A DNA stretch of 36,667 nucleotides from Streptomyces beihaiensis. Its GTDB lineage: Bacteria; Actinomycetota; Actinomycetes; Streptomycetales; Streptomycetaceae. Made by a program: the position numbers and the translations under genes. The notes below the pieces were generated by a model that was not told the DNA's origin, made no database searches, and saw only the letters and a program-made list of their open reading frames with translations. Position 1 is the stretch's first letter. Every line of letters begins with the position of its first letter. Where the stretch lies: the NCBI RefSeq assembly GCF_026274175.1, contig NZ_JAPHNL010000290.1, forward strand, positions 1 to 36,667. Reading direction: 5' to 3'. Shown here piece after piece: positions 9,176 to 21,295 of this stretch.

Positions 9176-9574
9176 TCAGCCGAGGCCGAGGACCACGGTG
9201 AGCGTGGGGGCGGTGTCGCGGCGCTCCGCCACGGACTGGGCGAAGATCTCCTGGGCCGTGCCCCACTCCCCTGGGCAGCGCCGCGCGAACTCCCGCCAGC
9301 CGGTCACCACGAGCACGAGCCCGTGCGTGTGTTCCCGTGCGGAGGACGGCCAGACGCCGGTGTCGGTCAGGCTGTCCGCGAGGGCGTCCCAGTTGCGGCC
9401 GAACCAGTCGGGCAGGCCGAGGGTGTCGGCGCAGCGGTCCATGAACGCCGCCTTGTCCTCGGCGTCACCGAGGTCGAGGCAGCGCACCGACCAGCCCGCC
9501 TCGGCGAGGGACCGGGCCGGGGTGACGGGCTCCGCGGCCCGGGGGCCGGGCCCGTCGTCGGGCAACCCGTTCAT
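9176..9574 (-). CDS. Barstar-family ribonuclease inhibitor
   Basis: This 132-residue predicted cytoplasmic protein has the barstar fold signature LPDWFGRNWDALADSLTD (residues 54-71). It aligns with the RNase-binding helix of B. amyloliquefaciens barstar; the two acidic residues that plug the barnase active site (Asp35 and Asp39 there) correspond to Asp63 and Asp67 here. A variable N-terminal extension of about 20 residues precedes the first strand. ATG 9574 overlaps the stop of the RNase gene as ATGA, so the inhibitor is made from the same mRNA directly after the RNase. The obvious role is to neutralise RNase that remains or folds in the cytoplasm. Whether it binds this particular RNase is inferred from linkage. 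Confidence 0.9.
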   Translation of the reverse strand: MNGLPDDGPGPRAAEPVTPARSLAEAGWSVRCLDLGDAEDKAAFMDRCADTLGLPDWFGRNWDALADSLTDTGVWPSSAREHTHGLVLVVTGWREFARRCPGEWGTAQEIFAQSVAERRDTAPTLTVVLGLG

Positions 9575-10029
9575 CTCAGTACCGCCTTGAACGACTTGTA
9601 GTGGTCATCGGTGTAGTAGATCTCCCCGCCGCTGCCGGTGACGATGCGGCGGGCACCGCGGTCGCGTTCACCGGGGGTGCGGACGGTGTACTCGTGGTAG
9701 TAGCCGCGCCGGTGACGCGGCAGCTCGCCCTCGTAGTTGCCGAAGACCGTGCCGTCCTTCGCGTAGGGGAAGGGGCCGCCCCTGTCGATGCGGGCGAGGG
9801 TGCGGCGGGCCTCGGCGGGCAGCCGGCCGGCTCGTACGGTCGCCATGTCCGCCGCCCAGGCGGGCGCGGAGGCCGTGGCGCCGCGCGGTGGCGAGGACGA
9901 AGGGGCGAAAGCGGGGCCGGAGCCCGACGTGCAGCCCGCCAGGAGCAGGCCGAGGGCCAGGAGGAGGGTGCCGAACACGCCGGCGAGTGCCGGTCGGTGA
10001 CGGCGGGGCGCAAGGAGCCGCGGCAACAT
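9571..10029 (-). CDS. Guanyl-specific RNase (RNase Sa/N1/T1 family), predicted lipoprotein
   Basis: This 152-residue protein has an exported RNase domain. The first 33 residues form a signal peptide with a lipobox LAGC (lipidated Cys33), followed by a Ser/Pro/Ala linker. Residues 70-150 align with Streptomyces RNase Sa through PFPYAKDGTVFGN, YYHEYTV, RGARRI and YYTDDHY. The guanine-contact Glu (Glu100) and the catalytic Glu, Arg and His (Glu113, Arg127, His143) are all retained. The two cysteines that form the disulfide of RNase Sa are absent, and the protein ends before the second. It should cleave single-stranded RNA 3' of G outside the cell while tethered to the membrane. The Shine-Dalgarno sequence is weak (AAGGTC next to ATG). 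The start lies 40 bp after the SorC-type regulator gene, and the barstar gene overlaps its end. Confidence 0.9.
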   Translation of the reverse strand: MLPRLLAPRRHRPALAGVFGTLLLALGLLLAGCTSGSGPAFAPSSSPPRGATASAPAWAADMATVRAGRLPAEARRTLARIDRGGPFPYAKDGTVFGNYEGELPRHRRGYYHEYTVRTPGERDRGARRIVTGSGGEIYYTDDHYKSFKAVLR

Positions 10030-10069
10030 GACCTTGATGCTGCCACAGCGTCCTCCGCACGACCGGCCC

Positions 10070-11089
10070 TCAGGTCCCGTCGGGGTCGGCCCGCTGGAGC
10101 GCGGGGCGCGGTGTGGGCCCGGCCGTCATCAGGTAGTCCGCCGCGGCCGTGTCGGTGACCAGGCTGGTCACCAGGCCGGAGCGGAGCACCGCGTCGATCG
10201 CGGGAGCCTTGCGCTGGCCGCCCGCGATGGCCACCACCTCCGGTATGCGACGCAGCCGGTCCGCCTCGACGGTGATGCACCGCTCCCCCAGGTCGCGCCC
10301 GACCCGGCGGCCCTGCGCGTCGAAGAGGTGGGCCGACATCTCGGCGGCGACGCCGAGGGACGCGTAGTGCGCGCGCTCGTCGTCGCTGAGCATGTCGTGC
10401 ACGGTCGAGATGCCCGGCTCCCAGGAGCCGATGGACACGCAGGCCACGGTGACCTTGTCGAAGTACTCGAAGGCCCGCGCGATGCCCGTCTGGTTGCGCA
10501 GCGCGGCGGCCGTCGCGGCGTCCGGGAGCAGCATCGGGGCGTAGATGGGGTGGGCGTCGCCGCCGGAGACCTGGGCGGCGCGCCGCACGGCCTCGACGGA
10601 GCCGCGCTCCGCGGTCCCGGCGTCGTACACACCGGTCAGCTGCACGACGGTGCACGGCGGAAGCCGGTCGAGCGCCGCGGCCATGTGGATGGTGGAGCGG
10701 CCCCAGGCGAGGCCGAGCACGTCGCCCTCGCTGACCAGCTCGCCGAGGAGGTCGGCGGCGACCTCGCCGAGGTTCTCCGGGTCGGGCGTCTCCTCGGCCT
10801 CGGCCGGGGACTCGACGACCACGGCGTGCCGCAGGCCGTAGCGGGCGCGCAGCGCGTCGGAGCGCTCGGCGTCCAGCTCTGCCGGAACCCTGATCTCGAT
10901 GCGTACGAGATCCCTCTCGAGCGCGGTCTCCAGGACCCTGGCCACCTTGAAGCGGCTGACGCCGAACTCCTCGGCGATCTGGATCTTGGACTTGCCCTCG
11001 AGGTAGAAGCGGCGCGCCATGGCGGCCGCCTGCACCAGCTCCGCGGGTCCCATCCGCAGGGCTGCCCGTCCCGCCGACGTTGCGGACAC
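10070..11089 (-). CDS. SorC/DeoR-type sugar-responsive transcriptional regulator
   Basis: This 339-residue protein has an N-terminal helix-turn-helix (about 18-60, KSKIQIAEEFGVSRFKVARV) and a large C-terminal sugar-binding domain of the SorC family (about 70-325), with GLAWGRSTIH and the ISIGSW-like segment VSIGSWEPG. Such proteins are usually tetrameric and respond to phosphorylated sugars. GTG 11089 is chosen because GAGGAG lies just upstream. It sits directly downstream of rpe, an enzyme of the pentose phosphate pathway, so a pentose phosphate effector is a reasonable guess. The RNase/barstar pair follows at 40 bp and may be on the same transcript. The regulated genes are not evident. Confidence 0.9.
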   Translation of the reverse strand: MSATSAGRAALRMGPAELVQAAAMARRFYLEGKSKIQIAEEFGVSRFKVARVLETALERDLVRIEIRVPAELDAERSDALRARYGLRHAVVVESPAEAEETPDPENLGEVAADLLGELVSEGDVLGLAWGRSTIHMAAALDRLPPCTVVQLTGVYDAGTAERGSVEAVRRAAQVSGGDAHPIYAPMLLPDAATAAALRNQTGIARAFEYFDKVTVACVSIGSWEPGISTVHDMLSDDERAHYASLGVAAEMSAHLFDAQGRRVGRDLGERCITVEADRLRRIPEVVAIAGGQRKAPAIDAVLRSGLVTSLVTDTAAADYLMTAGPTPRPALQRADPDGT

Positions 11090-11210
11090 GGCGTTCTCCT
11101 CACTGCTCTTCTTACGACTCGCTGCCGTTCACAACCTGGATTCGCTGTTCATCCTTGCAGATGCGGCGGCCGTGATCAGCCTTGACGGACGGCGTTCACG
11201 TGCTCGTGGC

Positions 11211-11897
11211 TCAGTGGTCGCATGCCCACGCCGCACGGGAGGTGGCCGTCGCCGCCTCGTCGCGCAGTGCGCGGACCGCCTCGGACGGGTCGCTGGCTCC
11301 GTACACGGCGGAACCGGCGACGAAGACGTCCGCCCCCGCCTCGGCGCACCGCTCGATGGTCGCCGCCGACACACCGCCGTCGACCTGGAGCCACAGGTCG
11401 AGGTCGTGCTTGGCGATCAGCTCACGGGTGCGGCGGATCTTCGGCAGCATGATGTCGAGGAACGACTGCCCGCCGAAGCCCGGCTCGACCGTCATGATCA
11501 GCACCATGTCCAGCTCGGGCAGCAGGTCCTCGTACGGCTCGATCGGCGAGCCCGGCTTGAGCGCCATGGAGGCGCGCGCGCCCTTGGCCCGGATCTCCCG
11601 GGCGAGCCGCACGGGCGCGTGCGCGGCCTCCGCGTGGAAGGTGACGGAACCGGCGCCCGCCTCGACGTACTGGGGTGCCCACCGGTCCGGGTCCTCGATC
11701 ATCAGGTGGCAGTCCAGCGGCGTCCGCGTGGCCCGCGCCAGGGACTCCACGACGGGAACACCCAGGGTCAGGTTGGGGACGAAGTGGTTGTCCATGACGT
11801 CGACGTGGAGCCAGTCGGCGCCCTCGACGGCCTTCGCCTCGTCGGCGAGGCGGGCGAAGTCCGCGGACAGGATGCTGGGGTTGATCTGCACGGCCAT
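11211..11897 (-). CDS. rpe: Ribulose-phosphate 3-epimerase
   Basis: This 228-residue TIM-barrel enzyme interconverts D-ribulose 5-phosphate and D-xylulose 5-phosphate in the pentose phosphate pathway. The family signatures are present: SILSADF at the N-terminus, [16 protein letters not shown] with the catalytic Asp and metal-binding His, [20 protein letters not shown] and the phosphate-binding QVDGGV. Length is normal. The start is the ATG at 11897. It lies 152 bp downstream of rsmB on the same strand; the spacer contains a 14-bp palindrome (11937-11950). The short C-terminal tail after the last barrel helix is not conserved in the family. Confidence 0.97.
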   Translation of the reverse strand: MAVQINPSILSADFARLADEAKAVEGADWLHVDVMDNHFVPNLTLGVPVVESLARATRTPLDCHLMIEDPDRWAPQYVEAGAGSVTFHAEAAHAPVRLAREIRAKGARASMALKPGSPIEPYEDLLPELDMVLIMTVEPGFGGQSFLDIMLPKIRRTRELIAKHDLDLWLQVDGGVSAATIERCAEAGADVFVAGSAVYGASDPSEAVRALRDEAATATSRAAWACDH

Positions 11898-12049
11898 GGG
11901 TCAAGCGTGCCATGCCCGGGGACCGTTGCCCGCCTCCCCGGGGCCCCGGGCGCCATACCGATGCCGAGCCGTGCCCTGGGAGGCGTCCGCCGTATCGGGC
12001 GATGCGGTGGATCTCCCGACACGGCGGGGCAGGACGCGGCGGGAGGGGC

Positions 12050-15470
<3,421 letters not shown>

Positions 15471-15871
15471 GCTGAGTCCGCGACCACTGCCTCCCCGCGC
15501 CCTGCGCCCGGGGAGGCAGTGTCGTCTCGTCGCCCTCCACCACATCGTCTCTCCCCCGGCACCGGCTCCCCCTCGACATCGCCGCTCCCCCGACATCGCC
15601 TCCACCCCCGGCCGGATGGGCCCTTGCCAGCGCCGTACCGCCTCTACCCCGGCACCGGCTCCCCCTCGGCCGGATGGGCTCTTCCCGCCGCCGTATCGGC
15701 TCTCCCCGGCCGTATCGGGTCCATCCTCGCCGTCCCCCCGCCTCTCCCTCCCCCGGCTCTCCCTCGCCGTCCCAACTCTCTTCCTCCACCGTCCCGACTC
15801 TTCCCACATCGCAGCCCTCCCCCGCCGCCCCTCGTCGGCGGCCCCGGTGCCTCACCCGATGCCCCGGAGTC
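15471..15871. other. 401-bp convergent spacer, C-rich repeat patch
   Basis: The spacer lies between the 3' ends of the HTH gene (+) and priA (-). The first 50 bp contain the HTH terminator. The rest has no credible gene; it is strongly C-rich on the plus strand and assembled from short repeats. A 22-bp block is present identically at 15554-15575 and 15647-15668, GGCCGGATGGGC occurs at 15610 and 15668, CGACATCGCC occurs twice, and CCGTATCGG occurs twice. Next to the priA stop, CTCACCCGATG is duplicated at 15851 and 15871. Confidence 0.75.
15486..15520 (+). terminator. Terminator of the HTH gene
   Basis: Arms ACTGCCTCCCCG (15486-15497) and CGGGGAGGCAGT (15509-15520) form a perfect 12-bp stem with an 11-base loop. 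It lies 16 bp after the stop codon and is followed by GTCGTCTCGTC, without a clean T-run. Confidence 0.8.
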
Positions 15872-18010
15872 TCACCCGATGTCCGGCGGATCGACCCGGA
15901 CCCGGACCGGCTCCACGCCGCCCCGGGTGCGCGCCATCCGGGCCGCCTGGGCCTGCTTGAGGGCGTGGGCGAGGGCCGTGCCGCTGCCGGGCGGGACCCG
16001 GACCAGCGCGCGCTGCCAGTGTTCGCCGGGGGGCGGGGCGCCGGGGCGGCGTGCTCCGCCCGGCGCCGTGTCGGGAACCGGCACCGGGCCCAACACCTCC
16101 GCGTCGCCGGGTAGTTCGACCGCACGCAGGAAGTCCGCGACAGCCCGCGGTGTCCCGGAGACCGCAGCCATCCGTGACACGGGAGGGAAGGCGAGCTCGG
16201 CCCGGTCGGCGAGCTCGCGGAGCGCGTGGCCCGTCGGGTCCCAACGCACGAGGGCCTGCACGGGGCGCAGCGTCGGCTCGGCCACGATGACCACGGTTCC
16301 GCCCGCCTCCTGGGACCTCACCAGCGAGGACGCGGTGATCCAGCGGCGCAGCGCCTCCTCACCGGCTCGCAGGTCGGGGCGGCCGAGCATCGCCCACCCG
16401 TCGAGCAGCAGCGCGGCTGCGTACCCGCCCTCGGCGACCGGTTCGGCGCCCGGGGTGCTGACGACGAGCGCGGGCGCCGTTGACACGGTGTCGAGCACCT
16501 GCTCACGGCCCGAGGTCCGCACCGGCACGGCGGGGAACGCCCGCCCCAGCTCTTCCGCGGTCCGCCGGGCGCCCACCACCTGGGCACGCAGGCGTACGCC
16601 ACCGCACTCGGCGCACTGCCACGCGCCCTCCTCGCGCCCGCACCATCCGCAGGCGAGCGCACCGCTCGCCTCGCGCGCCTCCAGCGGTCCGGCGCACCGG
16701 CGGCACCGGGCCGGCGCCCGGCACGTCTGGCAGGCGAGCCTGGGGACGTACCCACGGCGCGGTACCTGGATCAGCACGGGCCCACTGCGCAGCGCCTCCC
16801 GCGCCACGTCCCACGCGACGCTGGGCAGCCGCGCGGCCCGTGCCGCCTCGTCCCGGGCGAGGTCCTGGTCGCCGACGGTCCGCACCCGCGGTGCGGCGCG
16901 CCGGACCTCGTCGCGCGGCGCGGCCACGGCGCCGGCCCACCCGCTTCTGACCAGCTGGGCGGCCTCCACGGTGCAGCTGAGGCTCCCCAGCAGAAAGGCG
17001 CAACGCTCCCGCGCGGCCCGCAGCTCAAGCACCTCGCGGACATGCGGGAACGGCGCGTGGTCGTCACTGTGGTGCGCGTCCCCGTCGTCCCACACCACGA
17101 CGAGCCCGAGGTCGCGTACGGGCGCGAACATGGCGGCCCGGGTGCCGACCACGGCACGGACGGACCCGCGCCGCACGGCGAGCCACTCGGCGTACCGCTT
17201 CTGCTGCCCGGCGTCGGCGGTCAGCAGCGCGTGCCGCCCAGGCCCCAGCTCGGCCTCGAGCGCGGCATCGACCCGCGCCGCCAGCCGTACGGTGGGCACC
17301 ACCACGAGCGCGCCCCGCCCGGAGGCCAGCGCCGCCCGCACGGCCAGCGCGATCTCGCCGGCCCACTCCGGGCCCGGCAACGCCGTCCACACGGCCCGCG
17401 GCGCCCCGCCGGAGGCCAGCGCGCCGATGAGCTCGGCCCCCCTCTCGTACCGCGCCCAGCTTCCCGGCTCCGGCGCCGCGGGCGGCTCGGCGGCCGGAGG
17501 GAACGTCCGCGCCTCGGCCCTGGCATGACGCGGCGGCACCGCCAACTGCACGACGTCCGCCAGGCTCCCCGCGTACCGGTCCGCCACGGCCCGCGTCAGC
17601 CCCAGCAGCTCCGCATCGAGCACCGGCTCCGGCGACACGACCTGCGCGAGCGCCGCCAACGGCCCCTGATACTCGGCCTCGGCAACCCGCTCGACCAGAA
17701 ACCCGTCGATCAGCCCCCCGCCCTCACGCCGCCCGTCCCGTACGTTCTTGCTCCCCGCCCCGAACCGCACCCGCACCCGCACACCGGGCTGGGCCTCCGC
17801 GTCCAGTTCCTGCGGCACGGCGTACTCGAAGTACCGGTCAAGATGCAGCACCCCCTTGTCGACCAGCACCCGGGCGACCGGCAGCTCCTTGGCCAGCGCC
17901 GCCCCCCGCCACGTCCGCGGCTTGGCCTTGGGCGCCTTCGCCTTGCGCACCGACTCCCGGATCAGCGCGAGCTGCTCCGGCCCGTCGGCGCTGTCGTCCT
18001 GCCTGCTCAC
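15872..18010 (-). CDS. priA: PriA-like primosomal protein lacking helicase motifs
   Basis: This 712-residue homologue of the replication restart protein PriA is otherwise of normal architecture. An N-terminal DNA-binding domain (LDRYFEYAVP, GVRVRVRFG) precedes a helicase-like core and a cluster of eight cysteines binding zinc (CQTCRAPARCRRC through CGWCGREEGAWQCAEC). The Walker A site expected in the core is absent: the equivalent region reads WTALPGPEWAGEIALAV with no GKT. The DEAH box is replaced by VVWDDGDAHH. Actinobacterial PriA proteins are known for this loss, so it probably recognises forks or loads helicase without unwinding DNA itself. Start GTG 18010 has TAGGAA upstream. It lies 147 bp downstream of metK. 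Confidence 0.93.
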   Translation of the reverse strand: MSRQDDSADGPEQLALIRESVRKAKAPKAKPRTWRGAALAKELPVARVLVDKGVLHLDRYFEYAVPQELDAEAQPGVRVRVRFGAGSKNVRDGRREGGGLIDGFLVERVAEAEYQGPLAALAQVVSPEPVLDAELLGLTRAVADRYAGSLADVVQLAVPPRHARAEARTFPPAAEPPAAPEPGSWARYERGAELIGALASGGAPRAVWTALPGPEWAGEIALAVRAALASGRGALVVVPTVRLAARVDAALEAELGPGRHALLTADAGQQKRYAEWLAVRRGSVRAVVGTRAAMFAPVRDLGLVVVWDDGDAHHSDDHAPFPHVREVLELRAARERCAFLLGSLSCTVEAAQLVRSGWAGAVAAPRDEVRRAAPRVRTVGDQDLARDEAARAARLPSVAWDVAREALRSGPVLIQVPRRGYVPRLACQTCRAPARCRRCAGPLEAREASGALACGWCGREEGAWQCAECGGVRLRAQVVGARRTAEELGRAFPAVPVRTSGREQVLDTVSTAPALVVSTPGAEPVAEGGYAAALLLDGWAMLGRPDLRAGEEALRRWITASSLVRSQEAGGTVVIVAEPTLRPVQALVRWDPTGHALRELADRAELAFPPVSRMAAVSGTPRAVADFLRAVELPGDAEVLGPVPVPDTAPGGARRPGAPPPGEHWQRALVRVPPGSGTALAHALKQAQAARMARTRGGVEPVRVRVDPPDIG

Positions 18011-18157
18011 AGCTGCATTCCTACCAGAGAGGACTGACAACGGGACGGGACTCGGACCGTCCCGCACGTGCCGGAGACCGTCCCGGAAAACGCCGAGGCC
18101 CGGCCCTCCCGCAGGAGGCCCGGGCCCTCGAAGAAGCCGGTCGAGGATTGGTGGCGG

Positions 18158-19381
18158 CTACAGTCCGGCGGCCTTGCGCAGCGCGTCCACGCGGTCCGTC
18201 TTCTCCCACGTGAAGTCGGGCAACGCTCGACCGAAGTGGCCGTACGCGGCGGTCTGGGCGTAGATCGGGCGCAGCAGGTCGAGGTCGCGGATGATCGCGG
18301 CGGGGCGCAGGTCGAAGACCTCGCCGATGGCCTGCTCGATCCTGTCGGTGTCGACCGTCGCCGTGCCGAACGTCTCGACGAACAGGCCGACCGGCTCGGC
18401 CTTGCCGATCGCGTACGCGACCTGGACCTCGCAGCGCGCGGCCAGGCCCGCCGCCACCACGTTCTTGGCGACCCAGCGCATCGCGTACGCGGCGCTGCGG
18501 TCCACCTTGGACGGGTCCTTGCCGGAGAAGGCGCCGCCGCCGTGGCGGGCGTAGCCGCCGTAGGTGTCGATGATGATCTTGCGGCCGGTCAGACCGGCGT
18601 CGCCCATGGGGCCGCCGATCTCGAAGCGGCCGGTCGGGTTGACCAGCAGGCGGTAGCCGTCGGTGTCCAGCTTGATGCCGTCCTCCAGCAGCGCCTTCAG
18701 CTCCGGCTCGACCACGAACTCCCGGATGTCCGGGGCGAGCAGCGACTCGAGGTCGATGTCCGACGCGTGCTGCGAGGAGACGACCACCGTGTCGAGACGG
18801 ACCGCCTTCTCACCGTCGTACTCGATGGTGACCTGCGTCTTGCCGTCCGGGCGCAGGTACGGGATCGTCCCGTTCTTGCGAACCTCGGACAGGCGGCGCG
18901 AGAGGCGGTGCGCGAGCGTGATCGGCAGCGGCATCAGCTCGGGCGTCTCGTCGCACGCGTAACCGAACATCAGGCCCTGGTCGCCCGCGCCCTGCTTGTC
19001 GAGCTCGTCGCCCTCGTCGCCTGCGGCGGCACCCTCGACCCGCTTCTCGTACGCCGTGTCGACGCCCTGCGCGATGTCCGGGGACTGCGAGCCGATCGAC
19101 ACCGAGACACCGCAGGAGGCGCCGTCGAAGCCCTTCTTCGAGGAGTCGTAGCCGATCTCGAGGATCTTGTTGCGGACCAGCGTCGCGATGTCCGCGTAGG
19201 CCTTGGTCGTCACCTCGCCGGCCACGTGCACCAGGCCGGTGGTGATCAGCGTCTCGACGGCGACCCGGGAGGCCGGGTCCTCGCGCAGGAGCGCGTCGAG
19301 AATGGTGTCGCTGATCTGGTCAGCGATCTTGTCGGGGTGACCCTCGGTCACGGACTCCGAGGTGAACAGGCGACGGGACAC
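18158..19381 (-). CDS. metK: S-adenosylmethionine synthetase
   Basis: This 407-residue enzyme makes SAM from methionine and ATP. The diagnostic sequences are [20 protein letters not shown] at the N-terminus, the hexapeptide GAGDQG followed by LMFGYA, and the glycine-rich [19 protein letters not shown]. Start GTG 19381. Length is that expected for Streptomyces enzymes, in which SAM levels also influence antibiotic production and sporulation. It lies downstream of coaBC with a 251-bp spacer in which I found no SAM riboswitch that I can recognise. The product supplies all methyltransferases, including the rRNA methyltransferase encoded nearby. Confidence 0.98.
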   Translation of the reverse strand: MSRRLFTSESVTEGHPDKIADQISDTILDALLREDPASRVAVETLITTGLVHVAGEVTTKAYADIATLVRNKILEIGYDSSKKGFDGASCGVSVSIGSQSPDIAQGVDTAYEKRVEGAAAGDEGDELDKQGAGDQGLMFGYACDETPELMPLPITLAHRLSRRLSEVRKNGTIPYLRPDGKTQVTIEYDGEKAVRLDTVVVSSQHASDIDLESLLAPDIREFVVEPELKALLEDGIKLDTDGYRLLVNPTGRFEIGGPMGDAGLTGRKIIIDTYGGYARHGGGAFSGKDPSKVDRSAAYAMRWVAKNVVAAGLAARCEVQVAYAIGKAEPVGLFVETFGTATVDTDRIEQAIGEVFDLRPAAIIRDLDLLRPIYAQTAAYGHFGRALPDFTWEKTDRVDALRKAAGL

Positions 19382-19632
19382 AACGCTCCCTGTGGTTGCA
19401 GCGGCTGCTGGCTGATCGGTTACGGACGGTCCGGGAGCTGCGCCCGGCGGCGTCCTCGGGACAGTTTATCGGTCGCGCTCGGCCGCCGGACCCCGTGTCT
19501 CGCCACGTGGGAGCACTGTGACCTGCGACACCGCATTGTGCGATACGACGATCGGGCTTCGGAAGGGGTGGCCGGGCCCGAATTCCGGTGGTTTTTGGCC
19601 GTCAGGGGCCTCCGAACGGGCGAACCTCGTGC

Positions 19633-20856
19633 TCACTGCGCCGTCGGTGGTGCCAAGCGGTGGGACACCTCGTCCCAGATCCGGTCGGCGAGGGCGTCCT
19701 TGGGGCCGTGGGGGACGGGCGTCTCCGTACCGTCGGTGGCCAGGATCACCGCTTCGTTCTCCTCGGCGCCGAAGGTCCTGCGCTCCCCCACCTCGTTGAC
19801 GACGAGCAGGTCACAGCCCTTGCGGGCGAGCTTGGCGCGGCCGTTGGCGAGGACGTCGTCGGTCTCCGCGGCGAAGCCGACGACCAGTTGTCCGGGGCGG
19901 GGGCGGTCGGCGGAGAGCTCGGCGAGGACGTCCGGGTTGCGGACCAGGGTGATCGGGGCCGGTTCCTCGCCGTCCTTCTTCTTGATCTTGCCGGTGGCGT
20001 ATGTCAGCGGGCGGAAGTCGGCGACCGCGGCCGCCATGACCACCACGTCCGCGTCGGCCGCCGCCTTCAGCGCCGCCTCGCGCAGTTGGACCGCGGTTCC
20101 CACGCGCACGACGTCCACGCCCGCCGGGTCCGGCAGGCCGGTGTTGGCGGCGAGCAGCGTGACGCGGGCGCCGCGGGCCGCCGCGGTGCGGGCCAGCGCG
20201 TAGCCCTGCTTTCCGGAGGAGCGGTTGCCGAGGTAGCGGACCGGGTCGAGGGGCTCGCGGGTGCCGCCGGCGCTGACGACGACATGCCGCCCGGCCAGGT
20301 CGCTCTCGCCCGCCCGTGCGCCGCGCGCGAGGACCCGGCGTACGTAGTCGAAGATCTCGGCCGGGTCGGGGAAGCGGCCCTTGCCGGTGTCCACGCCGGT
20401 CAGGCGGCCGACGGCCGGTTCGATGACCAGGGCGCCGCGGCGGCGCAGCGTGGCGACGTTCTCCTGGGTGGCGGGGTGCTCCCACATCTCGGTGTGCATG
20501 GCGGGGGCGAAGACGACCGGGCAGCGGGCCGTGAGCAAGGTGTTGGTGAGGAGGTCGTCGGCCAGGCCGTGGGCCGCCTTGGCGAGCATGTCCGCCGTCG
20601 CCGGGGCCACGATCACCAGGTCAGCGTGCTGGCCGATGCGGACGTGCGGGACCTCGTGGACGGCGTCCCACACCTCGGTCGAGACGGGGTTGCCGGACAG
20701 GGCCGACCAGGTGGCGGCGCCGACGAAGTGCAGTGCCGAGTCGGTGGGGACGACGCGTACGTCGTGACCGGACTCGGTCAGTCGGCGCAGCAGCTCGCAC
20801 GCCTTGTAGGCGGCGATGCCGCCGCTGACCCCCAGCACGACCTTGGGCTTGTCCAC
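19633..20856 (-). CDS. coaBC: Bifunctional phosphopantothenoylcysteine decarboxylase/synthetase
   Basis: This 407-residue coenzyme A enzyme first joins 4'-phosphopantothenate to cysteine (CoaB, C-terminal half), then decarboxylates the product (CoaC, N-terminal flavoprotein half). CoaC features: GVSGGIAAYKACELLRR for FMN binding, the HVRIGQ His region and the substrate clamp PAMHTEMW. CoaB features: SAGGTREPLDPVRYLGNRSS and AAVADFRP. The clamp has His where E. coli has Asn (PAMN), a variation I recall from other actinobacteria. GTG 20856 has GGGGAGG upstream; the longer frame to 20916 enters the rpoZ terminator region. It lies between rpoZ and metK. Confidence 0.97.
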   Translation of the reverse strand: MDKPKVVLGVSGGIAAYKACELLRRLTESGHDVRVVPTDSALHFVGAATWSALSGNPVSTEVWDAVHEVPHVRIGQHADLVIVAPATADMLAKAAHGLADDLLTNTLLTARCPVVFAPAMHTEMWEHPATQENVATLRRRGALVIEPAVGRLTGVDTGKGRFPDPAEIFDYVRRVLARGARAGESDLAGRHVVVSAGGTREPLDPVRYLGNRSSGKQGYALARTAAARGARVTLLAANTGLPDPAGVDVVRVGTAVQLREAALKAAADADVVVMAAAVADFRPLTYATGKIKKKDGEEPAPITLVRNPDVLAELSADRPRPGQLVVGFAAETDDVLANGRAKLARKGCDLLVVNEVGERRTFGAEENEAVILATDGTETPVPHGPKDALADRIWDEVSHRLAPPTAQ

Positions 20857-20923
20857 CGTCAGTGCCTCCCCGCACTCAGAGCGCCGCACTCGGAAACGTA
20901 CGACGTACGACTCCATGACACAC

Positions 20924-20956
20924 CACAGGCCCGGCAGCCGCGCTGCCGGGCCTGTG
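20924..20956 (-). terminator. Perfect hairpin between rpoZ and coaBC
   Basis: CACAGGCCCGGCAGC (20924-20938) and GCTGCCGGGCCTGTG (20942-20956) form a perfect 15-bp stem with a 3-base loop, 28 bp after the rpoZ stop. Because coaBC follows on the same strand, it either ends most rpoZ transcripts or acts as a partial terminator. Confidence 0.8.
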
Positions 20957-20984
20957 ACGTACGTACTGCGTGCCTTGCCGGACC

Positions 20985-21257
20985 TTACTGGGCCGGGCCC
21001 TCGACGGCCTCGGACGTCAGCAGCCCCGCGTTGATCTCGCGGAGCGCGATCGAGAGCGGCTTCTCGTGGACGTGGGTGTCCACCAGCGGGCCGACGTACT
21101 CGAGCAGGCCCTCACCGAGCTGCGAGTAGTACGCGTTGATCTGGCGCGCGCGCTTGGCGGCGTAGATGACCAGGCTGTACTTCGAGTCGGTGGCCTCGAG
21201 AAGCTCATCAATCGGCGGGTTGATGATGCCCTCGGGCGCGGTGATGGAAGAGGACAC
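20985..21257 (-). CDS. rpoZ: RNA polymerase omega subunit
   Basis: This 90-residue omega subunit assists assembly of beta-prime into RNA polymerase. The conserved core [20 protein letters not shown] occupies residues 22-41, and the protein ends with the family-typical C-terminal segment after [13 protein letters not shown] 21257 follows GGAAGG by six bases; a longer frame from 21299 is upstream of that site and not conserved. It is immediately downstream of gmk (38 bp), the usual gmk-rpoZ pairing. A perfect hairpin follows. Confidence 0.97.
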   Translation of the reverse strand: MSSSITAPEGIINPPIDELLEATDSKYSLVIYAAKRARQINAYYSQLGEGLLEYVGPLVDTHVHEKPLSIALREINAGLLTSEAVEGPAQ

Positions 21258-21295
21258 TCTCTGCCTTCCGATGGGGTGGAGACTGGGGTTAAAGA

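Noticed and set aside
11898-12049. Terminator between rsmB and rpe
   Set aside because: A 14-bp palindrome (11937-11950) exists but has no loop and sits close to the rpe start, so I cannot call it a terminator with any confidence.
15519-17528. 669-codon plus-strand open frame over the spacer and priA
   Set aside because: Ser/Arg/Pro/Ala-rich shadow of priA; the opposite strand has clear conserved domains.
19382-19632. SAM riboswitch upstream of metK
   Set aside because: No SAM-I, SAM-II or SAM-IV core sequence could be recognised in the 251-bp spacer; only short GC hairpins are visible.
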